The notes beneath the pieces are model-generated. The model was not told the DNA's origin and ran no database searches. It worked only from the letters and a program-made list of their open reading frames with translations. Of a stretch of 64,000 nucleotides of DNA, positions 7,866 through 15,692 are shown in pieces. This DNA is from Dehalococcoidia bacterium. Its GTDB lineage: Bacteria; Chloroflexota; Dehalococcoidia; Lucifugimonadales; UBA3495. Every line of letters starts with the position of its first letter. Positions within the stretch are counted from its first letter, which is position 1. The position numbers and the translations under genes are program-made. The stretch covers positions 45,800 to 109,799 of the forward strand of contig JAJEIA010000001.1 in assembly GCA_022823505.1 (NCBI GenBank). The letters run 5' to 3'.

Positions 7866-9053
7866 ATGACTGCTGCAGCTGTTTCATGGGATTCTCTGGC
7901 GGGGACTGGTGACCTCCATAATCCCGATTGGGCCTGGCAGGTTTATTGCCATGCGTACGGGCGACCGGAGGAAGAGCCGCTGAACGTGGAGGTCCTGGAG
8001 GTCTCACGGGTTCGAGGTCGGCGCTCACGGGCAACTTACGAGGCGGAATGGCCCGAGGACGTCTACGTCCCCAACCAGCGGTTCACCCTGCTGCGGGATG
8101 AGGGTGGAGCGGCACAGGTCTTTCGATTCCCCGAAGATCCGGACCTGCCGGGACTGGGCGGCGCCGCAGATCCCGAGTCCGCACTGGGGCTGGTCAAGAA
8201 ACACGTCATGTCCATTCCGCCGCGGCGGATACGCGTTGAGGTGGTGCGGTACCGTCCCGGGAGCCACGCGGTGCTTCGGCACCGGCTTGGTAGGGCCAGG
8301 TTCTACGCGAGGGCGATGAAGCCAACCGCGGTCCAACCCCTGCTGGATGCCACCAGGCTGGTCGCCCGCTCCAGCTTTTCGGTTCCCAGGATTGCCGGCT
8401 GCTGGCACGATGGCGCTGTGGTTTGGACGTCGGAGATCCCGGGCGAGAACCTGCGTCAATATATCCGGGCCGGCAAGCAGCCCGACACCGATGCGCTGCT
8501 GGCAGGGCTGGAAAGCATCTGGGCCATCCCGGCGGAAGCCGGCAGCAGCCGCCCGTTCGATCTGGCCGGGCGCTACCGCGGCGCGAGGCGGGAGATCCAG
8601 CACGCGGCGCGGGACCACGACGGTGTCCGCAGCGAATTGGATCGCGCGGTTTCGTCCCTGGAGCCGTTTATCCGGTCGTGGCAGCCCCGGGGCACGGCGC
8701 ACAACGACTTCTACGACGACCAGATGCTGGTTTTGCCGGACGGACGCCTGGTGCTGGTCGATTACGAGGAGGCGGGACCCGGAGACCCGATGCTGGACGT
8801 GGGCAACTTCCTCGCCCATCTGCGGTGGAGCGCCATGACGGGAACAGAGAAGCGTGCGACGATCAGGATGGAGTACCACGGTATCTTCAAGAGCGTTGCC
8901 CTGGACCGCTTCGGCTGGGACGAGCATGAACTTGCCCTGCGCGAAGGGATCTGCCTGTTCCGGACGTGCATCTTTCCCGTGATACGGCCCAGGCCAGACT
9001 GGGCCGAGAGACTGCGAAGCGGCCTCGGCTTGGTCAACGAGGCCATAGGCTGA
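7866..9053 (+). CDS. Phosphotransferase of the APH/choline-kinase fold
   Basis: This 395-residue protein has the C-terminal half of the aminoglycoside phosphotransferase family: the catalytic loop AHNDFYDDQ (His279-Asn280-Asp281), the metal-binding strand VLVDYEEAGPGDP (Asp299), and a MLDVGNFLAHL continuation. The N-terminal half is divergent, with VRYRPGSHAVLRHRL where the nucleotide-binding lobe should lie. The family includes kinases of antibiotics, choline, sugars and amino alcohols, so antibiotic resistance should not be assumed. It follows the repeat-protein gene by six bases and is probably co-transcribed with it. No strong ribosome-binding site is visible. Confidence 0.75.
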   Translation: MTAAAVSWDSLAGTGDLHNPDWAWQVYCHAYGRPEEEPLNVEVLEVSRVRGRRSRATYEAEWPEDVYVPNQRFTLLRDEGGAAQVFRFPEDPDLPGLGGAADPESALGLVKKHVMSIPPRRIRVEVVRYRPGSHAVLRHRLGRARFYARAMKPTAVQPLLDATRLVARSSFSVPRIAGCWHDGAVVWTSEIPGENLRQYIRAGKQPDTDALLAGLESIWAIPAEAGSSRPFDLAGRYRGARREIQHAARDHDGVRSELDRAVSSLEPFIRSWQPRGTAHNDFYDDQMLVLPDGRLVLVDYEEAGPGDPMLDVGNFLAHLRWSAMTGTEKRATIRMEYHGIFKSVALDRFGWDEHELALREGICLFRTCIFPVIRPRPDWAERLRSGLGLVNEAIG

Positions 9054-9062
9054 AACGGATCA

Positions 9063-9110
9063 CCCCCGTGCGGAACTCCATGCTGGGCGCGAGGAGCATC
9101 GGCACGGGGG
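9063..9110. terminator. Bidirectional hairpin terminator
   Basis: Perfect nine-base arms CCCCCGTGC (9063-9071) and GCACGGGGG (9102-9110) enclose an inner hairpin ATGCT/AGCAT. It lies in the 73-base gap between two convergent genes. There is no long T-run on either side, so the mechanism is inferred from position and stem strength. Confidence 0.6.
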
Positions 9111-9126
9111 CAAAAACCGGTCGCGG

Positions 9127-10080
9127 TCAGTCGTTCGGGATCAGGGGCATCACCTCGCGGGAGAAGCGTTCCATGGCTTCCTGCTGCTGCGCGGCGCTGT
9201 CGGCGGGGAAGCTGAAGATGAAGTGCTGCACGCCCAGGTCCTGGTACTGGCGCAGGTCGGCGGCGATCTGCTCGGGGATGCCGGACACCATGCGGCGCTC
9301 GGCCTGGGGCGCGTCGTGGAACACGCAGTCGGTGCTGAACACCAGGTCGACGGCGTCCTCGGCGCGGCCGGCCCTCGCGCTGACGCGGCGCAGGCGGGCG
9401 ATCTTCTCGGCAAGCTCCTCGGGCTCCAGGATGGCCGGCGGGCGCAGGCCGATGGGCATCCAGCCGTCGCCCAGGGTGGCGGCGCGGCGGATGGCCGGGT
9501 TGGTGTGGCCGCCGATCCAGATGGGCGGATGGGGCTTCTGCACGGGCTTGGGCAAGAATCCGGCGCCGCTGATGTCGTAGTGCTCGCCGTGGAACTCGGG
9601 GTTGTCGGAGGTCCAGAGCTCCTTGAATATCTGGATGTACTCGTCGGTGACCTGCCCGCGCTGGGCGTAGGTGTCCAGACCCATAGCCTGGAACTCCTCC
9701 TCCATCCAGCCGACGCCGGCGCCCAGGATCAGGCGGCCGCCGCTGAGGACGTCCAGGGTGGCCAGGATCTTGGCGGTGAGCACCGGGTTCCGATAGGGGA
9801 GGATGAGCACGTGGGTGCCCAATTTGACGCGGGTGGTGCAGCCGGCCAGGAAGTTCAGGGCGGCCAGGGGTTCGAAGTAGGTGTTGTCCCGCTGGAAAGG
9901 CGCCACGCCGTCGGCGGCATAGGGGTAGAAGGACGAGACCTCGTGGGGGATGATGATGTGGTCGCTGACCCACACGTGGTCGAAGGACAGGTCCTCGGCG
10001 CGCTGGGCGAGGGTGCGCAGGTTTTCAGGCGATGCCATGGCTCCGCGGCTGGGCAGGGAGCATCCGAAAGTTACGGGCAT
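9127..10080 (-). CDS. LLM-class F420-dependent oxidoreductase (TIGR03619-like)
   Basis: This 317-residue luciferase-like protein most resembles the F420-dependent subgroup. It has VTFGCSLPSRG at the start, FDHVWVSDHI (about 33-42), TRVKLGTHVLILPYRNPV in the middle, and the GGRLILGAGVGWMEEEFQAMG hallmark, of which the last part is highly conserved. It catalyses hydride transfer to or from an organic substrate that cannot be named. It is divergent from the HEPN-like genes and convergent with the phosphotransferase. It differs clearly from the other LLM protein in this window, so it is not a recent paralogue. Confidence 0.85.
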   Translation of the reverse strand: MPVTFGCSLPSRGAMASPENLRTLAQRAEDLSFDHVWVSDHIIIPHEVSSFYPYAADGVAPFQRDNTYFEPLAALNFLAGCTTRVKLGTHVLILPYRNPVLTAKILATLDVLSGGRLILGAGVGWMEEEFQAMGLDTYAQRGQVTDEYIQIFKELWTSDNPEFHGEHYDISGAGFLPKPVQKPHPPIWIGGHTNPAIRRAATLGDGWMPIGLRPPAILEPEELAEKIARLRRVSARAGRAEDAVDLVFSTDCVFHDAPQAERRMVSGIPEQIAADLRQYQDLGVQHFIFSFPADSAAQQQEAMERFSREVMPLIPND

Positions 10081-10135
10081 GGGGTGCCTCCGTGTTGGCG
10101 TTCAGGTTCGGGTGGGGCTGGGTGAACGGGGCCGA

Positions 10136-10144
10136 TGCTATACT
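10136..10144 (+). promoter_or_regulatory. Extended -10 promoter TGC-TATACT
   Basis: TGCTATACT lies 43 bases before the first HEPN-like gene. The TGn step directly before the hexamer fits an extended -10 element, and no good -35 is seen at the right distance. The same arrangement recurs at 13275 and 27716. Confidence 0.5.
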
Positions 10145-10187
10145 ACCTGCATACCTGCGGCAAGCAGACATTCACGCAGAACGTACT

Positions 10188-10640
10188 ATGCCACCCCGAA
10201 CCCGACGACAATCTCCCGAACGGCGGGATGCCGCCATAAGGAAGCATCTACCCAAGGCGCGGGAGTACTGGTCGAAATGGCCGGCATACCTTGCGGAGGC
10301 GGACCTTTGCCAGGCCGGGGAAAAGGCGTGGGGAGCCGTGGCACAGTTGACTAAAGCGATAGCTACGCATCGCGGTTGGCAGCATTCCGATCACGATCGG
10401 CTCCGAGAGGTCATTCGTGAACTGGCAAACGAGTCCAGCGACCATCGGGAGACCATCATTCGCGGCCTGACCTCCGCCGACATCCTGCATGGCAACTTCT
10501 ACGAAGTGTTCCTGGACCGTTACCAGACGGAGCTGGCGCTGAATGACACGGCCCTTCTGATGGAGGCGCTTTGGGCCGAACTTCCCGACGAGTACACGGG
10601 CGGGGCAGGTTTCGCCGAATGGGTTGAGAGGGAATACTAA
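10188..10640 (+). CDS. HEPN/PaREP1-like protein, copy 1
   Basis: This is a 150-residue all-alpha protein. The ATG at 10188 was chosen because the paralogue immediately downstream begins with the same MPPR..RQSPERRDAAIRKH residues. A helix AEADLCQAGEKAWGAVAQL is followed by THRGWQHSDH, where Arg62 and His69 form an R-x6-H spacing like the RNase motif of HEPN domains. A second conserved block, LHGNFYEVF, follows. Architecture and wording resemble PaREP1/HEPN proteins, but this is recognition by pattern only. It opens an apparent operon with copy 2, mnmA and rnhB. Confidence 0.6.
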   Translation: MPPRTRRQSPERRDAAIRKHLPKAREYWSKWPAYLAEADLCQAGEKAWGAVAQLTKAIATHRGWQHSDHDRLREVIRELANESSDHRETIIRGLTSADILHGNFYEVFLDRYQTELALNDTALLMEALWAELPDEYTGGAGFAEWVEREY

Positions 10641-10642
10641 CC

Positions 10643-11095
10643 ATGCCGCCGCGACAGCGACGCCAGTCTCCTGAACGGCGCGATGCCGCCATTCGCAAGC
10701 ATTTGCCGAAGGCAAAGGAGTACTGGTCCAAATGGCCAGCATACCTGGCCCAGGGCGACCTGTGCCAGGCCGGCGAGAAGGGCTGGGGAGCGGTGGCCCA
10801 ACTGGCGAAAGCAGTGGCGAGTCATCGAGGTTGGGTCCACTCGGGGCACGAGGAGATCCGAAGCATTATTCGCCAGATAGCCGACGAGTCTCCTGATGAA
10901 CCGGATATCCGGAGAGCATTGTTAGCCGCTGAATCGCTTCACGGGAACTTTTACGAAATCCATCTGGACTACCGGGGCACGCAATTGGCTCTTGAAGACG
11001 CTGCATATCTAATGGTTGTCCTTTGGGGGCTGCTCCCGGGAGAATATACCGACGAAGTTGCGTTTGACGAGTGGGCCGCCTCGAACGAGAATTGA
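10643..11095 (+). CDS. HEPN/PaREP1-like protein, copy 2
   Basis: This 150-residue paralogue of the preceding gene starts two bases after its stop. Within the first 60 residues only about eight differ; the second half is more diverged but keeps LHGNFYEIHLD. R-G-W-V-H-S-G-H (Arg62 to His69) preserves the R-x6-H spacing. It ends three bases before the mnmA ATG, so translation is probably coupled to a tRNA-thiolation enzyme. In known systems HEPN proteins are often ribonucleases or partners of nucleotidyltransferases, but no nucleotidyltransferase gene is adjacent. Confidence 0.6.
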   Translation: MPPRQRRQSPERRDAAIRKHLPKAKEYWSKWPAYLAQGDLCQAGEKGWGAVAQLAKAVASHRGWVHSGHEEIRSIIRQIADESPDEPDIRRALLAAESLHGNFYEIHLDYRGTQLALEDAAYLMVVLWGLLPGEYTDEVAFDEWAASNEN

Positions 11096-11098
11096 AGC

Positions 11099-12241
11099 AT
11101 GAGTGTCGCTGCCAGCCATACGATCCCCAACCGTGTCGTCGTCGCCATGAGCGGCGGCGTTGACTCTTCGGTGGCGGCCCTGCTGCTCCACCGGCGGGGC
11201 TACGATGTCATCGGCGTTACGATGAAGCTTTACGACATCGACCAGGCCGACCTGCCGGAATACTACCGGGGCTGCTGCACGCTGGACGACGTGGAAGACG
11301 CCCGGGCGGTGTGCCGCATCCTGGGCGTGCCCCATTACGTGTTGAACGTGCAGCGGGAGTTCCGCGCCTTCGTCATCGACTACTTCCGCAGCGAATACGA
11401 GAACGGTCGGACGCCGCACCCGTGCATCGCCTGCAACGACAAGATCAAGTTCAGCTTCCTGGCGCAGCGGGCCCGGATGCTGCAGGCGTCGTACGTCGCC
11501 ACCGGCCACTACGCCCGCATCGAGGCCGATGGTGCCGGTGGGTGGGCATTGCGCCGCGGAGTTGACGCGGACAAGGACCAGTCCTACGTGCTGTTCGGCA
11601 TGCGGCAGGAGCAGTTGGCGGCGACTCTGATGCCGGTGGGGCACTACCCCAAGCCGGAGATCCGCCGCTTGGCCGAGGAGGCGGGGTTCCCCAACGCCGA
11701 CAAGCCGGACAGCCAGGACATCTGCTTCATTCCCACCGGCGATTACCGTGAGTTCCTGCGGGAGCGTACCGACGAACATCCCGGCGACATCGTGGACGCC
11801 GAGGGCAACGTGCTGGGTCAGCACGAAGGGGTCCAGTATTTCACCGTTGGCCAGCGCCGCGGCCTAGGCCTCTCCGGCGGTCCGCCGCGCTTCGTGATCC
11901 GCCTCGAGCCGGACACGCGTAAGGTGGTGGTGGGGTCTGAGACCGACCTGTATCAGGACACGCTGTACGCCGACCCGGTGTCGTGGGTGTCCGGCGTTCC
12001 TCCGGTTGGGCCGGTGGATGTGACCGTCAAGATACGCTACAAGTTCGCGGAAGCGCCGGCGACCGTTACCGCCCTGGGCGACGGCGCGCTGGTGCGGTTC
12101 CACGAACCCCAACGGGCCATCACGCCGGGGCAGGCGGCGGTGTTCTACCGGGGCGATACCGTTCTGGGCGGCGGTGCCATCGCGGGCACCCGGCCGGCAG
12201 AGCACGCCACTTCCGCCGGCGCGGCGCTGGTCAATGCCTGA
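11099..12241 (+). CDS. mnmA: tRNA-specific 2-thiouridylase MnmA
   Basis: MnmA installs sulfur at position 2 of the wobble uridine (U34) of Lys, Glu and Gln tRNAs, using ATP activation and sulfur delivered as an enzyme persulfide. The 380-residue protein has the PP-loop SGGVDSS at 18-24, the catalytic cysteine Cys112 in the IACNDKIKF segment, and the second cysteine Cys209 in QDICFIP. The C-terminal beta-barrel region with VGQRRGLGLSGG is intact, and length is normal. It overlaps the rnhB start by eight bases. Confidence 0.95.
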   Translation: MSVAASHTIPNRVVVAMSGGVDSSVAALLLHRRGYDVIGVTMKLYDIDQADLPEYYRGCCTLDDVEDARAVCRILGVPHYVLNVQREFRAFVIDYFRSEYENGRTPHPCIACNDKIKFSFLAQRARMLQASYVATGHYARIEADGAGGWALRRGVDADKDQSYVLFGMRQEQLAATLMPVGHYPKPEIRRLAEEAGFPNADKPDSQDICFIPTGDYREFLRERTDEHPGDIVDAEGNVLGQHEGVQYFTVGQRRGLGLSGGPPRFVIRLEPDTRKVVVGSETDLYQDTLYADPVSWVSGVPPVGPVDVTVKIRYKFAEAPATVTALGDGALVRFHEPQRAITPGQAAVFYRGDTVLGGGAIAGTRPAEHATSAGAALVNA

Positions 12242-12875
12242 CCTTTCCCTGGAAGCGGAATTCCGCGCCCAGGGCTATCGTCTGGTCGCCGGCGTGGATG
12301 AGGCCGGACGCGGGCCGCTGGCCGGCCCGGTGTCCGCCGCCGCCGTCATCTTGCCGCCCAATCTCACTGGCCAGGAACCGTGGCTCGCGGCCATAGACGA
12401 CAGCAAGCGCCTGTCGGAACGACGACGGATCAAGGCCGCAGATCTGATACGCGAGAATGCCCTCACCTTTGCAGTCGAGCAGGTCTGCCCCGAGGACATC
12501 GACCGCACGGGGATCGGAAACGCGGTGATACAGGCGATGCTGGCCGCCGTGGAGAGCTTGAAGCCCGCGCCGGACGCGCTGCTCCTGGACTGGGTCCCCA
12601 TGAAAGAGTGGCCGCTGCCGCATCAGGCTGTGGTCAAGGGCGATGCGAAGTCGCTGTCCATCGCGGCGGCCAGCATCCTGGCGAAAGTGGCCCGCGACGA
12701 GCTTATGGTGCAGGCGGATCGCTGCTACCCCGGGTACGGGTTCGCGAGTCACAAGGGGTATGCGACGGCCAAGCACCTGCGCTGCCTGTCCGAGCTGGGG
12801 CCGTCTCCGATACACCGCAGGTCATTCAGCCCGCTGCGACAGGCGAGGCTGCTCTCCGATGCCGAATCCCGATGA
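12234..12875 (+). CDS. rnhB: Ribonuclease HII
   Basis: RNase HII cleaves RNA in RNA-DNA hybrids and single misincorporated ribonucleotides. The 213-residue protein begins at the ATG overlapping the end of mnmA. Early residues VDEAGRGPLAGP contain the catalytic Asp22-Glu23 pair, and DDSKRLS and LLLDWVPMK supply further acidic positions. The GYGFASHKGYATAKH block is typical of bacterial HII enzymes. It overlaps the following YraN-type gene by 17 bases, so the three genes form one translation-coupled unit. Confidence 0.95.
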   Translation: MPDLSLEAEFRAQGYRLVAGVDEAGRGPLAGPVSAAAVILPPNLTGQEPWLAAIDDSKRLSERRRIKAADLIRENALTFAVEQVCPEDIDRTGIGNAVIQAMLAAVESLKPAPDALLLDWVPMKEWPLPHQAVVKGDAKSLSIAAASILAKVARDELMVQADRCYPGYGFASHKGYATAKHLRCLSELGPSPIHRRSFSPLRQARLLSDAESR

Positions 12876-13263
12876 TCCCCGGGAGGCTTCCGAGACCTCG
12901 TCGCGAAAGATCGGCGCAATCGGCGAGGAGTTGGCGCGGCATCACCTTGAGGCCAAGAGGTACCGCATTTGGGCGTCAAATTACCGGTGCCGATGGGGCG
13001 AGATCGACCTGATTGCCCGCGACGGGCAGGAGTGGGTCTTCGTGGAGGTTCGCACCCGCCGGAGCGGCGCCTACGGTGGACCGGAGGAATCGCTGACGGA
13101 AACCAAGGCCCGGCGTCTGATTCTGGCGGCCCAGGACTTTCTCGCTCAGTGTGAAGAGGCCGACCAGGATGCCGACTGGCGGATCGATCTGGTCGCCATC
13201 CGGTTGGGCCTGGGCCGTCGGGTGGTCAGCATCAAACACCTGACAAGCGTGGTTTCGGAATAG
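12859..13263 (+). CDS. YraN/UPF0102 family endonuclease-like protein
   Basis: This 134-residue protein of the UPF0102 (YraN) family has a restriction-endonuclease-like fold and is often encoded beside rnhB, as here. The motif order is conserved: GAIGEELARHHLEAKRYRI, then NYRCRWGEIDLIARDG with the acidic cluster, then WVFVEVRTRRSG where the usual E-V-K is E-V-R. The start at 12859 lies inside the end of rnhB and matches family length. The biological role is unsettled, though the fold suggests a nuclease. Confidence 0.88.
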   Translation: MPNPDDPREASETSSRKIGAIGEELARHHLEAKRYRIWASNYRCRWGEIDLIARDGQEWVFVEVRTRRSGAYGGPEESLTETKARRLILAAQDFLAQCEEADQDADWRIDLVAIRLGLGRRVVSIKHLTSVVSE

Positions 13264-13274
13264 CAGTCGGCCGG

Positions 13275-13283
13275 TGCTACAAT
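13275..13283 (+). promoter_or_regulatory. Extended -10 promoter TGC-TACAAT
   Basis: TGCTACAAT lies 45 bases upstream of the chosen Uma2 start, in the 65-base gap after the YraN-type gene. It closely matches the elements at 10136 and 27716 and suggests the Uma2 gene has its own promoter. Confidence 0.5.
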
Positions 13284-13328
13284 CTTGCCCGTCTCCACCG
13301 TGTGACTGATCGCGCCGAGAGGCCCACC

Positions 13329-14075
13329 ATGACAACCAAACCCGCTTCACAGATTGATCCGGCAGGCCGGTCTCCGCGCCTGACTTGGCTGCCGGACCCG
13401 CCAGTTTCGCCGGACATGCAGGAGCAATTCCCTTACATCAGCCGCGCCTATGTGATCCTGGAGGACCATTTCAGCGCGCGCCCGGACGTGTTCGTCGGCG
13501 GCGAGGGCTATCTCTGTTACTCCCCCAGCGACGTTCCAAACGCGCCCAAACCGGACTGCATGGTCGCGATAGGGTTGGAGATTCCGCCGGCGGAGATTAC
13601 CGAATCCAACGGCTACGCCATCGGTGAAATCGGCAAGCCGCCCGACTTCGTGCTGGAGGTCGCGTCCAAGAGCACGGGCCGGCGGGACTACATGGAGAAG
13701 CGGGACATCTACGCCGGCTACGGCGTGGCGGAATACTGGCGGTTCGACCACACCGGCGGGCGTTATCACGACACGGCGCTGGCCGGCGACCGGCTGGTTG
13801 ACGGCATCTATGTACCAATCGAAGTGACCGCCGGAGCCGATGACGTCGTGCGCGGATACAGCGCCGCGTTGGGCCTGGAACTGCACTGGTACGACGGTAC
13901 GCTCCGCTTCTGGGATCCCGGCACGGGGGAGTATCTGCCCGAGCTGACCGAAGCCAAGGCCCAGCGGGACGCGGCGATCGCCCAGCGGGACGTTGCCACG
14001 GCCCAGCGCGACGCGGCAGTGGAACGGGTGCGCCAGCTGGAAGAGGAACTGGCCCGTCGACAGTCGGGAGAGTAG
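13329..14075 (+). CDS. Uma2-family protein with C-terminal coiled coil
   Basis: This third Uma2-family protein of the window has 248 residues from the ATG at 13329 (GAGAGG upstream); a GTG at 13302 is possible. The nuclease-like core has KPDCMVAIG, PPDFVLEVASKST and RDYMEKRDIYAGYGVAEYW, so both the Glu and the Lys positions are kept. Unlike the tandem pair it carries a C-terminal coiled coil (about 205-248) with repeated AQRDAA/AQRDVAT units, a common tail in this family. Expression probably comes from the extended -10 element just upstream. Confidence 0.87.
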   Translation: MTTKPASQIDPAGRSPRLTWLPDPPVSPDMQEQFPYISRAYVILEDHFSARPDVFVGGEGYLCYSPSDVPNAPKPDCMVAIGLEIPPAEITESNGYAIGEIGKPPDFVLEVASKSTGRRDYMEKRDIYAGYGVAEYWRFDHTGGRYHDTALAGDRLVDGIYVPIEVTAGADDVVRGYSAALGLELHWYDGTLRFWDPGTGEYLPELTEAKAQRDAAIAQRDVATAQRDAAVERVRQLEEELARRQSGE

Positions 14076-14178
14076 TGCGGCGCGGTCGGCGGTTGACTGT
14101 ACCATCGGCTGCTAATAGACTAATTCGCGCCTCGCTGCGGACCGTCAGAACGCAGCGGCGGATACTGGCGTCAGTGCC

Positions 14179-14709
14179 ATGCCTATCGACCTCGCCGAAC
14201 ATATCCGGAACGTGCCCAACTTCCCCATCCATGGGGTGCAGTTCAAGGACATCACGTCGCTGCTGCTGAACCCGGTTGTCTTTGACGAGACGGTTGACCG
14301 CATGGTGGAGGCGGCGCAACGGACCAACCCGGATTGTCTCGCCGCCATCGATTCCCGCGGTTTCATCTTCGCCGCCCCGATGGCGACCCGAATGGGTCTC
14401 CCGTTGATCCTGCTGCGCAAGGCCGGCAAACTTCCGGGCGCGACCCTGTCATACGAATACAGCCTGGAATACGGCCAGGCCGCGTTGGAAGTCCACGCCG
14501 AAGACGTGCCGCAGGGAGCTCGTGTCCTGATAATAGACGACCTGATCGCGACGGGTGGCAGCCTCATCGCCGCAGCGAAGCTCATCGAAAAGGCCGGTGG
14601 CTACGCCGCCGGGATCGGCGTCGTTATTGAACTCATAGGTCTTGGAGGCAGGGAAGCGCTGTCCGACTACGACCTCTTCTCACTGGTCACGTTCGAAGTT
14701 GACGAATAG
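14179..14709 (+). CDS. apt: Adenine phosphoribosyltransferase
   Basis: This enzyme salvages adenine with PRPP to AMP and pyrophosphate. The 176-residue protein shows FPIHGVQFKDIT near the start, the AAIDSRGFIF and RKAGKLPG segments, and the PRPP-binding signature VLIIDDLIATGGS (about 115-127). Length is normal for bacterial Apt. The gene matters to the SAM-cycle locus downstream because MTA phosphorylase releases adenine, but the two are more than 7 kb apart and are not obviously co-regulated. Confidence 0.93.
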   Translation: MPIDLAEHIRNVPNFPIHGVQFKDITSLLLNPVVFDETVDRMVEAAQRTNPDCLAAIDSRGFIFAAPMATRMGLPLILLRKAGKLPGATLSYEYSLEYGQAALEVHAEDVPQGARVLIIDDLIATGGSLIAAAKLIEKAGGYAAGIGVVIELIGLGGREALSDYDLFSLVTFEVDE

Positions 14710-14751
14710 GCCGCAACACCATTTTGCAGCGTACTCAGGAGGAATATCCCA

Positions 14752-15624
14752 ATGGCAGACCAAGCAACCATCGGTAACGTTAAAGTCACCGCCGTCATCG
14801 ACATGGTGCCGCCGCCGCGCGAGCCCTCGGCAATGTTCCCCGACGTCCCCGAGTCCGCCTGGGCGGATTACCAGGACACCCTGGAGAACGGCCAGCTCCA
14901 GCTTTACTACGGCGTCTTCCTTCTCAACACCTCCGAGCACGTCATCCTGGTGGACACCGGCATGGGCCCCGGCCCGCACCCCGACCGCGGCAACGTCACC
15001 GGCAACCTGTACGAGGAGTTGCGCCCGCACCTGGAATCCAACGTGGGCGTGAATAATACCAACGTCGGGCCGAGCGATTCAGTCAACTACATCATCCACA
15101 CCCACCTGCACGGCGACCACGTGGGCTGGAACCTGCGCTACTCCGGCGGCATGCCGGCGCCCAACTTCCGCCGCGCCCGTTACGTCATGTCGCGGCCCGA
15201 CTATGACTACTTCACGTCGGAGCAGGGCCGGCAGATGTATCCGTACATCGACCGCCAGGTGATGCCGCTGCGCCGTCTGCGTCTCCAGCAGATCCTGGAG
15301 GAGCCGGAACACACCATCAGCGATGAGATTTCCATCGCTCCCGCGCCCGGTCACACCCCGGGCCACCAGGTGGTGCTGATCAACTCCAACGGCCAGCGCG
15401 GCGTGGTCATGGGCGACGTGCTGCACACCATCGCCCAGGTATCCGAGCCGAGCTGGTGTGCCGGCGTCGACACCGACAAGGAGCAATCCGCCGCCTCCCG
15501 TGCCCGCCTGCTGGACGCCGCCGAGGAAGGGGACTGGACGATCTGCGCCGGCCACTTCCCGCCGGGCAAGCAGATCGGCAAGATCGCCCGCGTGGACGGC
15601 AAACGGGTCTGGCAACCGCTCTAA
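14752..15624 (+). CDS. MBL-fold metallo-hydrolase
   Basis: This 290-residue protein of the metallo-beta-lactamase superfamily has the zinc motif HLHGDH (118-123) and the later histidine in APAPGHTPGHQ and an aspartate in VVMGDVLH. The family includes lactonases, thioesterases and glyoxalase-II-like enzymes. The longer distance before the zinc motif and the ending FPPGKQIG resemble the quorum-quenching-lactonase-like branch, which is only suggestive. A clear AGGAGG lies eight bases before the ATG. A palindromic repeat follows the stop. Confidence 0.85.
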   Translation: MADQATIGNVKVTAVIDMVPPPREPSAMFPDVPESAWADYQDTLENGQLQLYYGVFLLNTSEHVILVDTGMGPGPHPDRGNVTGNLYEELRPHLESNVGVNNTNVGPSDSVNYIIHTHLHGDHVGWNLRYSGGMPAPNFRRARYVMSRPDYDYFTSEQGRQMYPYIDRQVMPLRRLRLQQILEEPEHTISDEISIAPAPGHTPGHQVVLINSNGQRGVVMGDVLHTIAQVSEPSWCAGVDTDKEQSAASRARLLDAAEEGDWTICAGHFPPGKQIGKIARVDGKRVWQPL

Positions 15625-15642
15625 CCCCACAATAGCACCGCG

Positions 15643-15670
15643 GTAGGGGCGAATGATTATTCGCCCCTAC
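15643..15670. repeat. GTAGGGGCGAAT palindrome, copy 1
   Basis: Perfect 12-base arms GTAGGGGCGAAT and ATTCGCCCCTAC flank the loop GATT. The same arms with a different loop occur at 55724-55751. It follows the MBL gene and could also end transcription, although no T-run follows. Confidence 0.9.
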
Positions 15671-15692
15671 TTCACGTCAGGAAGACCTTGGC

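Noticed and set aside
7866..9053. Antibiotic-resistance gene
   Set aside because: The phosphotransferase fold is shared by many metabolic kinases and the N-terminal lobe is divergent; nothing supports a specific drug substrate.
13302..13328. GTG start for the third Uma2 gene
   Set aside because: ATG at 13329 has GAGAGG at good spacing; the nine extra residues are not supported, though not excluded.
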